A stretch of 64,000 nucleotides of DNA from Nymphalis io (GCF_905147045.1 NC_065914.1:6510001-6574000), one strand, 5' to 3'; positions 32,970-45,152 are shown, counted from the stretch's first letter. Program-made: numbers and translations. The notes: a model not told the origin generated them from the letters alone.

Positions 32970-33277
32970 ATAAAGCTACTGGTGGTAGGGCTTTGTGCAA
33001 GCTCGTCTGGGTAGGTACCACCTACTCATCAGATATTCTACCGCAAAACAGCAGTACATTGTATTGTTATGGTCCGGTTTGAAGGGTGAGTGAGCCAGTG
33101 TAATTACAGGCACAAGGGACATAAAATCTTAGTTCCTAAGGTTGGTGGTGCATTGGGTATGTAAGCGATGGTTGACATTTTTACAATGCCAATGTCTAAG
33201 GGCGTTGGTGACCACTTACATCAGGTGGTCCATATGCTCGTCCACCTTCCTATTCTATATAAAAAAAAAATAAAGCT
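32970..33277 (+). mobile_element. Family A retroposon with 8-bp duplication
   Basis: ATAAAGCT at 32970-32977 and 33270-33277 flanks a 292-bp element from ACTGGTGGTAGGGC to a run of ten A. This fixes the ends of the family. Confidence 0.85.
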
Positions 33278-33420
33278 TGGAACTAATTCCATCACGCTAC
33301 TCCAACATTGGTGCAAGTTTATCTGACAAATACACTTGTTCTTCGAATGAGAATAAGACAAATGTATTATAAATAATTATTAAGAACATGAAAACTCAAT
33401 AAAGCTTGTCCGTAATTCGT
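33278..33420 (-). repeat. Family B SINE, degenerate
   Basis: AGCTTGGAACTAATTCCATC and later TTATAAATAATTATTAAGAA correspond to the B body; both ends missing. Confidence 0.45.
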
Positions 33421-33984
33421 ACTAAAGAGTGTGTTTGTTAGAACGTGCTAACCTTAAATCTCGAAGGATCTACCCTGCCTGATATGCGTCTTCGGTAACG
33501 GCGTGCTACAATTTGTGAGTGTGCCGCTTGACTAGCGACTTTCCATGGTGGTCGTAGTTTTTATTTGAATAAATACGATTTTGTAGTCTATTTATTGAGA
33601 AATGCTATTTATAACATTAGGCTTTGACCCGCGGAAGCACTGTGCTTATATATGTGCTGTGCTTATACCTTTTCACATAGTTGAAAACGTTCGAAGCAAC
33701 TAGTATTTATCAAATCGTCTATCCGAAATGGATCTATGTTGATAAATCTAATGTCAGATCTAGCATTAACCCACTTTTGACCACACATTATTTATAACAA
33801 ATTATCAAATGTCAAATCTCGTATAAAAATATATTTTTACTTTCTCAAACTTGTGCCATTAATATTGGCATTGGATTTGTCATATGAATATAGTTTTGAC
33901 ATTTTATTAAATGCTATTTTATATACTTGAATTTAATGCTAGTTTACTGTTGAATATCTCGTGGTTTTTTTGACTGGCTTTTAT

Positions 33985-34110
33985 GAACGATCTCGAGGTC
34001 CTGGGCTCAAATTATGGATCCGGAAAATAAGACCAAAGTTAAGATGACAGTGTTTACAGTCCCGAGTTCCATTTCTCAGTGACGACGTGAGGCACTAGAG
34101 AATGTCAAAT
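33985..34110 (+). repeat. Family D fragment, degenerate
   Basis: GAGGTCCTGGGCTCAA resembles the D B-box region. Confidence 0.4.
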
Positions 34111-34260
34111 TTTTCTTCATATAATAATCCCCAAGATCGTGATAAATAAGTCATATTTGTCAAGATTAAAACCTTATCCTCGGATAATATCCACTTGTTT
34201 TATTACTTGACCACCTCGGCTCGTAATTGTAACATAATGATCTTTTCTTAAATATAATAT

Positions 34261-34517
34261 TGACGAGCCGGTTGGCGTTGTTGATAGATTTGCCTTTTAC
34301 GCCGAAAGTTGTGAATTCGATTCCCACCCAGGATAGACATTTGTGTGCATGAACATGTATGTTTGTCCAGAGTCTGGGTGTAATTATCTATATAAGTATG
34401 TATTTACAAAAGAAAAGTAAAAAATGTAGTATATCAGTCGTCTGGTTTCCATAGTACAAGCTCTGCTTAATTTGGGATCAGATGGCAGTGTGTGAATAAT
34501 GTCCTAAGAATATTATT
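34261..34517 (+). repeat. Family C SINE, full length
   Basis: From TGACGAGCCGGTTGGCGTTG to the ATT tail. B box altered to GAATTCGATTCCC. Confidence 0.85.
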
Positions 34518-35611
34518 ATATAATTTCGTAGCACAATGACCGTTATATTGCTCTATCGATTTATTCTCTTCGATCTAATAATATATAAAAGTTCTGCGGG
34601 ATTTTTACATCTATAATCAGTATTAAATCACTGAGTTCATCGACATTTTTATGATTAACTTAAAAAAATATGTTCATACATACATACCAATATAATTGGC
34701 GTCCAAGATTTTTTTAATCATAATTTTGTAATTGCATAATCTTTGCTATCTGACGTTGAAACAGAACGTATCTATAATAAGATTTTATGTTCATAAAAAC
34801 TGTTATATATGTCACGTTCAAAATATTTAACGAAACATTTTATTATTATTAGTATCGTTTTTAAAAAAAACACTAATAACCAGCTTCTATATTTTGGTCC
34901 TTCGAGCCGGATCAGAAATAGAATACCAGAAATGATTGATCGAATATTATTAAATCATATTTATTGAATTATATTTTTCTAAGTGTTAATAAATTCAAAT
35001 CTTATGTAAAAGTACATAAATATATACAGCTGATTACATATGATAAAAAAGCGTTGAGTTATAGTAGATTTCAAGCAAAAGCGCGTTATTTCGGAACTGA
35101 TGAAAACTAATCTTATCTTAATGTTTTTTTTAAAATGTCAGTTTTTTAAAATACTTCAACATCTAAGGTTTAAAAATTGAAGACACCGAAAAAAAGGGTT
35201 TTTTTAAAGAAGAAATAATAAAATTAAAGAAGACCGTTTCAGATTGTACCTGTTCGCTCATTATACCGCAATAGTAAATAATTACTGCTCTATAGGAAGT
35301 AGAAGGATCGTTAAATTGTTTTTGTTATATCACAAAGCGTAATAATACTAATATTGACCGTAACGGTTACCTTGGTTGAAATGTATTTGGTAGTAAATCG
35401 TATACGGAATTAATTTAGATAATAAAACGCTTCAAGAGGCTGATCAGTGGCTAGATCACTTTAAACTTAACCGATTATTGCGGGCTAAAATCAGTTGAAG
35501 CACTGACTTTTCATGTAATTAATTTGTTTAAGCATGATTAATACCAATTTCATCGAAATACGTTCAGGTGTTTGGCCATGCAAGCGCAGCAGGCAGAAGG
35601 CGACAGCTCTG
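34518..35611. other. A+T-rich intergenic DNA, nothing recognised
   Basis: 1.1 kb without repeat match or coding signal. Confidence 0.5.
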
Positions 35612-35790
35612 ACTTTTACGCCCCGTCTTATTGCCTACTGGTGACAGGAGGGCTGGATCATTTTACGTCCAGATAATCGGAATTGCGATTTAAAGGGGAA
35701 TAACTGCTAGCATTCTTGCCACCATTCCACATTGTAGAGTACAGTGTACGGATTTGTACAGTAACTATTTTTAATTTTTAGTTGTATAAA
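35612..35790 (+). repeat. Family F element
   Basis: The best copy of the family: TTATTGCCTACTGGTGACAG, GCTAGCATTCTTGCCACCAT, and a terminal GTACAGTAACTATTTTTAAT. It may be the 3' end of a LINE. Confidence 0.65.
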
Positions 35791-35919
35791 ATTTACATAT
35801 TTGTAATTAACAATTGAATATATTATGTAAATTTGAACAATATAAGTATACATTGCAATTCCATGCATATTTACGTTAAAATAGATTATGATTATTATAG
35901 TAATAATTAATTTATATTC

Positions 35920-36005
35920 TTTTTTGTACCCCTGACAATGTATATACAAAATTTTATGATAATCAGTTGAGTGGTTAAAGCGTGAAAGCGTAACAAACAT
36001 GTAAA
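35920..36005 (-). repeat. Helitron H fragment
   Basis: GTTGAGTGGTTAAAGCGTGA and GACAATGTATATACAAAATT match the 5' Helitron block in reverse. Confidence 0.5.
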
Positions 36006-36519
36006 CACATAGAATTAATCACGATTAAGTAATACGACTGATGACTAAAAAAAAACAGGACATTTTTAAATATTTCACTTTATTTTCTACATTAAAGTTC
36101 AAACACCTTTAATGAATATTATTTTTTGGTTAAGGAAAAAGAAATTTTTGTGTTGCAATATTAAAAAAAAGTGCATTTTGTTTTATCTAAACAGTTCCAC
36201 ACCATTACTTTAATTTATCTAACATCCATTAATTTTGATGAAAGCATCGTTTTATCTTAATTTGCAACGCGATATTCAAAAACAAGACTATTTTTTTTTA
36301 AAACTTCTCATAACACTTATTCACTATAAAAACATGAAACATTAGTCACGACTGTCTAGCGGTATCTATATATTTAAGAATATTTTCTTAGTTTCTGTAA
36401 ATACAACCGGAGTTAAACTAATACTTATTTTCTTAAAATGCATACAAAAGCAATTAGTCACATTATTGAAAGGCATTGGACAAGCTTGTAAGTCGATTTC
36501 GATCACGTTGACTTTGTTT
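36006..36519. other. A+T-rich intergenic DNA, nothing recognised
   Basis: No signal seen. Confidence 0.5.
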
Positions 36520-36720
36520 TATAAAATAAGTTGGCAGATTGGCAAATGCTCAACCAAATATATATAATAATGGTAATATCGCAATCGACATTTGCTCTGT
36601 AAATATTCACCATTAATTTCATAGCCAATGTGTCACCAACTTTGGAACTAAGATGTAACTCGTCCTTCAAATTAGACCATAACAATAGAAATAATTGTTT
36701 CGCATTAGAAATAACAGTTC
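36520..36720 (-). repeat. Family A retroposon, degenerate
   Basis: CCAATGTGTCACCAACTTTG and flanking blocks keep the order of family A. Confidence 0.5.
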
Positions 36721-36989
36721 AATAAAATTCCCTACCAAGACAGACAAAGGAGGTAGACAATATGATATATAAAACTTAACATAATTAATCCAAATCACAC
36801 AACATTAACACTGTTTGTATATACAGAAAAAAAATGAGCGAATTTCCAAAAAATTCGTCAATGTTTTGGTTAATTATACGTTTCAAATGAATCTCACGAA
36901 TCAAATAAACAAAAGGTTATAACAATGTCCATTGCCATGCAATGATCTCATTAAAACTCGACCCCGTCAGGTTATTATTCTATTGTTCC

Positions 36990-37050
36990 AGCTCGGGGTA
37001 CCGCAAGGCAACGTACTGGGTCCTTTGTTTATTAAATTAGTCATTATTGA
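36990..37050 (+). pseudogene. Reverse transcriptase fossil
   Basis: The short frame LGVPQGNVLGPLFIKLVI is the GVPQG motif of non-LTR reverse transcriptases. No longer element is visible around it. Confidence 0.6.
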
Positions 37051-37339
37051 AAAAGTACTTATCTGATAATTAAAAACCGTCATAAATATTCATTTGAAAC
37101 ATACTAATTACAGAATTTCGGTTTTCGTTGAACTAAATGATGGATTTATTTTTAATGGTTTTCAATTGAGCGTGAGAGTAGTTGTTTTTTTATACAGTCA
37201 AGTGGACTTTCGTTGGACGAATTCTCATGGCATTCACTTATCTATCTTATAAATGTATATATACCTTCTTTAGATTACGGGATATTACAGATTGTTTGAA
37301 GGATATTTTGATAAGAATTAAAGAATTTAAAAATAATTC

Positions 37340-37582
37340 ACGTGGTGGTCCAATGGCCACAGCACGAGACTCTTAAGCATTTGTGGGTTCAAATAAAGGC
37401 AAGCACCACTGAATTTTTATGTGTTTAATTTGTGTTTATAATTCATCTCATGCTTGGCGATGAAGTAAATCATCACGAGAAAACGCATGCCTCTGATCCA
37501 GCGTGGTGGAATAAGCTCCAAAATTTCCCCTCATAAGCAGGTCTTAGCCCAGTAGTAGGACATTTATAGGCTGCGAACTTTT
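37340..37582 (+). repeat. Family B SINE, diverged
   Basis: Head CGTGGTGGTCCAATGGCC, body AAGCACCACTGAATTTTTAT, end GTAGGACATTTATAGGCTG. Confidence 0.7.
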
Positions 37583-38112
37583 ATAATCATGTTTTAATTT
37601 CAAATTAGTGTTGAGAATTTTAATTATAAAATAGCCGTGCCCATTAAAATAAGTCTGAATTATGAAAAGAATGTAATAAATAAAAATTTATATAATTGTT
37701 ATATCTACTACAAAACATGTGATTTTTGCTTGGTTATTTTAATATTGTATATTTAAATATTTCGTATTTTTATTATTCAGTAGCTGTAATTTGACTACCG
37801 GTTCCGATGAATATTATATATTTTATTATTCAGTTGAGTACTTGAAATAATTTCTCATTTTTGTGTTTTAAAAGTAAGAACGGCCATCATCATTGAGCTG
37901 CGAAACAAGTTGGTTGTTAACACTATTGATATCATATCGGGTTGTATTAAAATAATAAAATCGTTAAGACGGAGGAGTGTTTGAATTTTAATATCTGTGA
38001 AGTGAATATATTTAACACTTGATATATTAAGCTTCTAACCTTCTTGTTAGGAAAATTATTTGCCTAACAGTAGGATACTGTCTATTATTTTCTCATATAG
38101 ATATATAATATA

Positions 38113-38272
38113 TAGGCCGGTTAGCCTTTCACGAAGGTTGTGGGTTCGATTCCCACCCAGGAGAGACATTTGTGTGCATGAACATGTCTGTTTGTCCCTA
38201 GACAAGGTGTGTATTTACACAAGAAAAGTAGTATATGTAGTATATCAGTTCTCTGATTGCAACTATCACTTA
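38113..38272 (+). repeat. Family C SINE, internally deleted
   Basis: Head AGGCCGGTTAGCCTTTCACG has lost about 20 bp between the A and B boxes; the 3' end is missing. Confidence 0.75.
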
Positions 38273-38282
38273 TATATATTTC

Positions 38283-38673
38283 CGTAACAGCCTGTGAATG
38301 TCCCACTGCTGGGCTAAAGGCCTCCTCTCCTCTTTTTGAGGAGAAGGTTTTTTTGGAGCTTATTCCACCACGCTGCTCCAATGCGGGTTGGTAGAATTCA
38401 CATGTGGCAGAATTTCAGTGAAATTAGACACATGCAGGTTTCCTCACGATGTTTTCCTTTACCGTAAAGCACGAGATGAATTATAATCACAAATTAAGCA
38501 CATGAAAATTCAGTGGTGCTTGCCCGGGTTTGAACCCACGATCATCGGTTAAGATTCACGCGATCTTACCACAGGGCCATCAATGGAGCAGCGTGGTAGA
38601 ATAAGCTCCAAACCTTCTCCTCAAAAGGGAGAGGAGGCCTTAGCCCAGCAGTAGGACATTAACAGGCTGTTAC
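38283..38673. repeat. Two family B SINEs tail-outward, forming a large inverted repeat
   Basis: A full minus-strand copy (38283-38581) is followed directly by the 3' 90 bp of a plus-strand copy (38582-38673). The outer ends GTAACAGCCTG and CAGGCTGTTAC are complementary, as are about 90 bp inside each. Confidence 0.85.
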
Positions 38674-38814
38674 TGTACTAACTATCAACGCACAGACAAA
38701 ACTACTCGGTATAGAAAGCTGTATGGTACATATTTACTTTGTATCGTAAGCATCCCCTAAGAAAACATTCTTGGTTATTTCAACTTTATGGGAGGAAAGA
38801 ACTTTATGAAATTC

Positions 38815-38915
38815 AGTGAATAGGCATTTTCTAGGCAAGCGCGCTCCATCTTAGACTGTATCTCACTTTCCATAAGGTGTGATAACAGTCAAGCGCTAGA
38901 CTATACATTTAAAAA
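38815..38915 (+). repeat. Short dispersed repeat, copy 2
   Basis: AGGCAAGCGCGCTCCATCTT and AGTCAAGCGCTAGACTATAC match 26873-26962. Confidence 0.55.
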
Positions 38916-39087
38916 AATATATATCCCAGTGGAACGTGAATCTTTAACGGTCTGACAACCAATACACATAATATTGTGATGAATTTTTGTTTATATTTCA
39001 TCGTGTTCGGCGGTGAAATGTTAAAGAAATGTGTCTGACTCGGATGAAAGTCTACATGGAATATATGTAGCCACAAAACCGCATTAT

Positions 39088-39135
39088 AGAAGCTTCGAAA
39101 CATGTAGCCCAGCGGTGGGACAATTGCAGGCTTAC
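39088..39135 (+). repeat. Family B 3' scrap
   Basis: AGCCCAGCGGTGGGACAATT. Confidence 0.6.
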
Positions 39136-39356
39136 TTGCTATTCATAATACATTTACTGCCTGTCCATCACTCATTATCTGTCTAGAAGAAATCTATATT
39201 AAGCGATAAGGTCGCCGCATTGTTCTAACGTACTTGTTTTGCTGTATATCCGTATGTATGTGTGTAATATAAGATCTATTCATGTATATATTATTATAGA
39301 CGAGAATATAAACATTAAAGAATTTTACAGATTATAAATATTTCGAAACAATTTTA

Positions 39357-39570
39357 TGAAATAGGTAGGCGAATTGTTAAATGGTTCATGGTGGTAAGTG
39401 GTCACCATCGCGAAAGACATTGGCGCTGTAAGAAAACAATATTAACCATCCCATGTATCTGTAGTAAAACTGGCTCACTTATTATATTTATACCGGAACA
39501 CAACGATAATAAGTATCTAATGAGTGGGTGGTCCTACCTAGACGGGCTTGCACAAAGCCCTACCACCAAG
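39357..39570 (-). repeat. Family A retroposon, internally deleted
   Basis: Both ends recognisable, middle shortened. Confidence 0.7.
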
Positions 39571-39591
39571 TAACCTTATTAATTATAATCG

Positions 39592-39650
39592 GATAGTACC
39601 ACGTGTTGGACCAACGGCTTTACGTGCTATCCGAAGCAAGGAAGTGTAAG
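39592..39650 (-). repeat. Family D scrap
   Basis: ACCAACGGCTTTACGTGC. Confidence 0.55.
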
Positions 39651-39894
39651 CATTGGTCCATTTTCTAAAGGTTGCATGGTAAAGACAGCCTTAGCCAATA
39701 AGGCCGATTGTCGCACTGCATGCTTTGTAAAAACAATTTTATACACAACAAAATTACGCGTATAATAAGTATTATGAATTAAAGTGAAATGAAGGATAAA
39801 TAAATTCATAAATAAATACGATTTGTTGAAATGAAATAAACAATTCAATTTCGATATTTCCAATTAAAAAGCTACGTAACCTTAATAAGTTACA

Positions 39895-40080
39895 GATATT
39901 TGTGTGCATGAACATGTCTGTTTGTTCTGAGTCTGGGTGTCATTATCTATATAAGTATGTATTTACAAAATAAAAATAGTATATGTAATATATCAGTTGT
40001 CTGGATTACATAGTATAAGCTCTGTACAAGTTTAATGTGGGATCAGATGGCCGTGTGTGAAAAATGACCCAGGATATTTT
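39895..40080 (+). repeat. Family C SINE, 5'-truncated
   Basis: Starts in the body after the B box and ends GGATATTTTA; tRNA head absent. Confidence 0.75.
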
Positions 40081-40385
40081 ATGTCTTACAACAGAAAGCT
40101 TATGTAGCTTATAGGTCTTACTGCTGTAAGACCTTGAAGACTTGTCATACTGGATGCGGTCATCGATTACAATGCGATCCAGTCCGTTAACCATATTCAC
40201 TTGTAAATTTATATCATAACATGAATTTCAGGGTCAGTTTGCCTTAATGAAGTACTGCGCAGTTATCCTCTTCGGCATATGATATAAGATGATTATATGT
40301 ATACGTAACATTGAAATGCAAATAGCGGTGTTTTGTAACTTTGTCTCTTTTTAAGTTGACATATCATTGTGAGTCATCAAAACCA

Positions 40386-40617
40386 AAGAAGAGGGTTTGG
40401 AGCTTATTTCACCACGCTGCTCCAATGCGGGTTGGTGAAATTCACATGTGGCAGAATTATAGTGAAATTAGACACATGCAGGTTTCCTTACGATGTTTTC
40501 CTTCACCGAATTATAAACACCAATTAAGCACATTAAAATCAGTGGTTCTTGCCCGGGTTTGATCCACGATCATCGGTTAAGATCCCCGTGTTCTAACCAC
40601 TGGGCCATCTCGGCTTT
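40386..40617 (-). repeat. Family B SINE, 3'-shortened
   Basis: Good head (ACTGGGCCATCTCGGCTTTA in plus) and body; the last 60 bp are missing. Confidence 0.8.
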
Positions 40618-40729
40618 ATAAGGTTTCGTGTAGTCTTTATTTCACCAAAATCTGTCGACACTTTCAAAAGTTACACCAACTTTAAGTTTATGTACATATC
40701 TTTGTTGTCTATATATAATATATAATATG

Positions 40730-40876
40730 ACGAGCCGGTTGGCGTGGTTGGTGGATGCTTGCCTTTCACGCCGAAGGTTGTAGGTTCGATTCCCACCCAG
40801 GACAGATATTTGTGTGCATGAACATGTCTGTTTGTCCTGAATCTGGGTGTAAATAAATATATTTATCTTTACAAAT
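40730..40876 (+). repeat. Family C SINE, 3' half lost
   Basis: Intact A and B boxes (TGGCGTGGTTGGTGG, GGTTCGATTCC). Confidence 0.85.
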
Positions 40877-41424
40877 AAACAAAATTGTAACGTCTATCTG
40901 TGGTGTCAAAATAACTGCATCTTTTTAAATATGGCAATTTTATTTTATCTGTATAATTTAATTAGGTAATATGGGTTTTTCAGTTTTTGTTCCAGTTTTT
41001 GAAGGATTATTGTTACTAAGTGAATTCGCTTGTAATTCGCTAATATTTGTATTTAGTATGTCTTTAAAGCCTTTTCTTATCGTAATAAATTATAAAATTA
41101 TTGCATATAGGATGTTTTTAAATGACAACTGTACAAACGTAACAGTTTTAGTGAAACCTTTCTGACGTTATATCGTTTCAATTTTGTCAAGTTTACTTAA
41201 ATAAAATTAACGATAATTATACTTAAACTAAACAACGTTTCATCCTTCACATTCTTTGGTTAATTAAATAACAACAATAGTTATGTATTGTTTTTATATT
41301 TAGTTACAAAATGTATGAAGGCTGTATTAATTAGAGCAATTTGAAAACGGTTATGACTGGTCATGATCACAGAATTCACTTGAACTATATTAGCTAAAAT
41401 CACGTATTAGTTACAAGCACTAAG
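40877..41424. other. A+T-rich intergenic DNA, nothing recognised
   Basis: A 64-codon open frame at 40971 has no protein-like features. Confidence 0.5.
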
Positions 41425-41835
41425 GTAGGTCAGGTAGGTACATCAGATATTCAACCGCCAAACAGCGATAATTAGTATTGATGCGTTCCAGTTTGAAAGG
41501 TGGGCGGGCCAGTGTTACAAGAGACATATCATGTTTGTTAATATTTCTTACATCGCTAATGTCTATGGGTGGTTATCATTTATAATCAGGTGGTACATTT
41601 GGCCAACCACTTACGGATTTCAAATAAAACAAAACATGTGTATATAAAAGAACTAACTCTCGACTTCGTACGGTATTTATCATAGTTACCTCTCCCATTA
41701 AACAGCATCCAATAAAGAAATTTGGCAACTTCAAACCGGAACACAACAATATCAAGTACTGCTGTTTTGCGGTAGAATATCTGATGAGTGGTTGGTACCT
41801 ACCCAGACGAGCTTGCACAAAGTTCTACCACCAGT
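41425..41835. repeat. Two family A pieces, opposite orientation
   Basis: 41425-41632 (plus, diverged) and 41730-41835 (minus, well preserved 5' end). Confidence 0.65.
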
Positions 41836-41944
41836 AATCTTCAATAATCATCGTTATATTTCAATCAATTTTCAGAAAACCAAAAGAAATCATACTCTTA
41901 AACCTTTGGACGGCAAATCTGATACGACCGGATATCATTTAAAA

Positions 41945-42040
41945 GCCTGTAATAATGCTGAGGAAAGGTTTTCCACTTGACGAGAAAAGTTGGTGCTTAT
42001 TCCACTACGCTAATCTAATATGGTTTGGTGGATATCAATA
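41945..42040 (-). repeat. Family B fragment, degenerate
   Basis: GTGCTTATTCCACTACGCTA. Confidence 0.5.
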
Positions 42041-42424
42041 TAATGAAAGCTAACTAGTAAATCGTATGAGTCTGGGGATATTTATTTATTTTTATATAGT
42101 TGTATTTTTTAAGCCGTATTATATATTATTGCAGGATTTAAAACCGCGCTTAATTAAAATATATGTAATAATATCTACATGTATAAAATATCTCGATAAA
42201 GTTGTTTTATTAAAACCAGGAAATAATACAAGGCTAGTTGTTCAAGACCGTGATATATATTTATTTCATGACATTGACATTCATAAATAACAAATAAACT
42301 ATAAAAAGGCAATGTAGATAAGAACTACTGAATTTGTTTATGTGCTTAATTTATTTTTCAATTGGTGGTAGGATTTTGTGCCTGCCTAGGTTACATGGTA
42401 CAGGCAATAGGATAAAGTTTTTCA

Positions 42425-42625
42425 AATTAATAAACGCTTTTCGCATAAATACTCCAAGGTTCAAGTGTATCGTCCTCATAACGAAGCAAACACGTCGCCT
42501 TGCAGTGGTTACCGCTGGTTTTTTAGTGGGTTAATTACCTTCAGCAACGGCGAGCACCACATACACACCCACTTCATGTGGGGGTAACTTTGTAAATGCG
42601 TTTTTCCAGTGATAAAGATATCCCC
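42425..42625 (+). repeat. Family E copy, old
   Basis: Shares ACCGCTGGTTTTTTAGTGGG and GCGTTTTTCCAG with the other copies; tail and duplication are no longer visible. Confidence 0.6.
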
Positions 42626-42691
42626 TGCAAACGGAAAGACATCATTTGGAATAAGCGACGAATATTTGCATCATTTGTTTCGAAAAATATA

Positions 42692-42870
42692 ACCTATACT
42701 AATATTAGAAATGCGAAAGTAATTCTGTCCGTCTTTTACGCTTTTAAGGTTAAACCACTGAACCGATTTTGATGAAATTTTATATGTAGCAAACTTAAGC
42801 CCCAAGGTAGGACATGGGGGACTTTTTATACTCGCCCGCTTGCCCCCTAACATGCCGCGGGTGTAAAATG
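42692..42870 (+). mobile_element. Helitron H copy, 3' end uncertain
   Basis: CTATACTAATATTAGAAATG, then AACCACTGAACCGATTTTGA and GATGAAATTT; this is the classic 5' block of small lepidopteran Helitrons. Confidence 0.6.
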
Positions 42871-42953
42871 AGTTATATATATGTATGTATATTGGTGACT
42901 ATAAAAGTTTAATTGAGCTTCATCACGACTTCTTCATTAACTGATATCGTGTA

Positions 42954-43120
42954 TTCTGTAAGAACTCACTTCTTCAATCATCCGTGAAATGTTGACAACC
43001 GAATTATGGTGATTTACTATTTCGATGTGTGTATTCTTGAAATATTATGATTATAATGGTGATATGCGACATCACTTTCTGACATTTGACGACCGTTTTC
43101 TGCGTTGAGTGAGAGTTTGT
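42954..43120 (+). mobile_element. MITE M copy, right end altered
   Basis: Left end is perfect (TA then TTCTGTAAGAAC). The right end is rearranged into a partial repeat of TGCGGTGAGTGAG. Confidence 0.75.
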
Positions 43121-43828
43121 TTCTGCGGTGAGTGAGCCCTACGGCTATTCTGTAAGAAAGCTAAGTATAGGGTTTTGTCAACTCTTTGTAGAATCAGTTG
43201 ACAAAACAATGTCAAGTGTTATTAAAAAAAATAATTGTAAAATGAGAGAACAATTCAAGGCGCCCCACATGTTATCTGTACCGTGAATGATGCTGTTCAT
43301 TCAATCTATTGTGACGTCACGATTCATTGAACCGTCAACAAAAAAAGTTGGTATTGTTTTTTTTGGTGAACGCGTATCGGTGCTGGAAAATTGATTGTAC
43401 AGGGTTAAGTTTATTGAGTATTATTTAATTTGTTTTTGCCTTCTTTTCTTCATTATCTTCTTAACTTCAAGACATGTATATGTTATGACATAAAATGCCT
43501 CTTAATTGGTAATGTTTTAGTATATGTCATATTTGAGCGAGCAAAGACTTATATATTTCCACATCTATTTGCACTCCAATTAATAATTCTATCCCTTTTT
43601 ATTCTATAGCTTTTTATTCATCAAAATACACAGTATGTCGCAAACTCGGTACAAAATATTAATACAGCTTAATTTAAATAAATAAGTTAAAATACACTTA
43701 TATCATTTATATATACTGCTAGTATTGACGTAAATTGCTTATTAATTTCCACAATACATAAATTATATGTACTTTCAACGATTTCATTATATTAACATTA
43801 GCATGTCGGTGACGCGAAGCCACGAGTC
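43121..43828. other. Intergenic DNA with a 12-bp hairpin
   Basis: GTTTTGTCAACT at 43172-43183 and AGTTGACAAAAC at 43196-43207 form a perfect stem. Nothing else recognised. Confidence 0.6.
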
Positions 43829-44061
43829 TATCCCCTACGATAAACCAGTGCAACGCCTAAAGAAGTTTTCACTTCAAAAAATACTTTAAATTTATGCCTT
43901 GATGACTCCGTTCCTAGGTTATAGATGCGCAAGCAGCCTTCTTCGGTAGCAGAAATATCGTCGATAGCCTGCGTTACCAAAATGTGATGCCGTAATTTTG
44001 CAAAAGTAAATCTATAGCCTTTCCAAGGAGTATACCCAAATAAACAACTTTGACACCGATA
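43829..44061 (-). other. Unexplained 77-codon open frame
   Basis: The frame has no Met start. It reads ...LFGYTPWKGYRFTFAKLRHH, ILVTQAIDDISATEEGCLRI, YNLGTESSRHKFKVFFEVKT, SLGVALVYRRG and then TAG. It looks more protein-like than other frames nearby and lies against the left end of repeat R. It could be a host exon, a transposon remnant or chance; I do not recognise it. Confidence 0.3.
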
Positions 44062-44350
44062 TCATTGGTCACCGATATCAATTGGTCGAGATCTTGAATA
44101 ATCTATGATGTTCACTATGGTTTCGGGAAAAATGGAGTTTTCAATGTCCACAAAGCTGTAATCGGAACTTGGAAAGTTAAATTAAAGTGGTTATAAGTAC
44201 TTAAGTTGAATAGTGTTGTATTATAAATAAAGGTAATTTGATCAAGAACTGTTTTTTGGGCGTAATACAGCAGAACAATTAGAAAATCGCAAGCAATTTG
44301 TTAATCTATGGCTTGTTTACCTTTACTCCTATTCCTATTGGAATAGGATA
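44043..44350 (+). repeat. Repeat R copy 2 (uninterrupted)
   Basis: Aligns with both halves of the copy at 18536-19141. Junction 44220/44221 (GTGTTGTA then TTATAAATA) is the empty counterpart of the Helitron site. Confidence 0.65.
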
Positions 44351-44769
44351 TATTATACTAACGATATGGGAGCCGTATATTATATTAGATGTGACATATG
44401 GCCTTATTGCTAAATCAACGATCTCCATTGGCAACTTTTGGGTGGTACATTCGAATATGGCTTGCTTAATCAAATCACTAATGACACCGTTAAGGCTTGA
44501 GTAAGTTTGATCTTCGAAGTCTGATATATTTTTTCAAAAATCGTAATGTCACTTATAGCAATTCATTTCAAGATGCTGTTTTGTGCGTTCACTATGTTCT
44601 CACGTATTTACAGTCCGTTAATATACGATTTATAAGTAATACCAACATGTCTTATCTTATAAACAAGGATGTTAACATATGTACCAACATTATGTACAAA
44701 TTTAGGAGCATAATTAAATCCATACGCAACGATTAATTAACCATGTAATGTAACCATGTACTGTACTGA

Positions 44770-45057
44770 TAGTACAGTCCTACTGCTCGGCTAAGGCCTT
44801 CTCTTCTTTTTTGTTGAGGAGAAGGTTTTGAGCTTATTCCACCACGCTGCTTTAATCGGGTTGGTGGAATACACATGTGATAGAATTTCAGTGAAATTAG
44901 ATACATGCAGGGTACAAGATGTTTTCCTTCACCGTCAAACACGACATGAATTATAACAACGAATTAAGCACATGAAAATTCATTGGTGCTTGCCCAGGTT
45001 TGAACCCACGATCATTGGTTAAGATTTACGCGTTTTAATCACTCGGGTCATCTCGGC

Positions 45058-45059
<2 letters not shown>
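44770..45059 (-). repeat. Family B SINE, near full length
   Basis: Tail side altered; head ends AGCCGAGATGACCC in sense orientation. A TA array begins directly at its 5' end. Confidence 0.8.
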
Positions 45060-45120
<61 letters not shown>

Positions 45121-45121
45121 C

Positions 45122-45149
<28 letters not shown>
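45060..45149. repeat. (TA)n microsatellite, two arrays
   Basis: About 90 nt of TA with one interruption near 45113-45122. Confidence 0.95.

Positions 45150-45152
<3 letters not shown>

Noticed and set aside
44298..44504. 68-codon hydrophobic frame after repeat R copy 2
   Set aside because: Its first part overlaps repeat R in a frame not conserved with copy 1; the hydrophobicity follows from A+T-rich composition.
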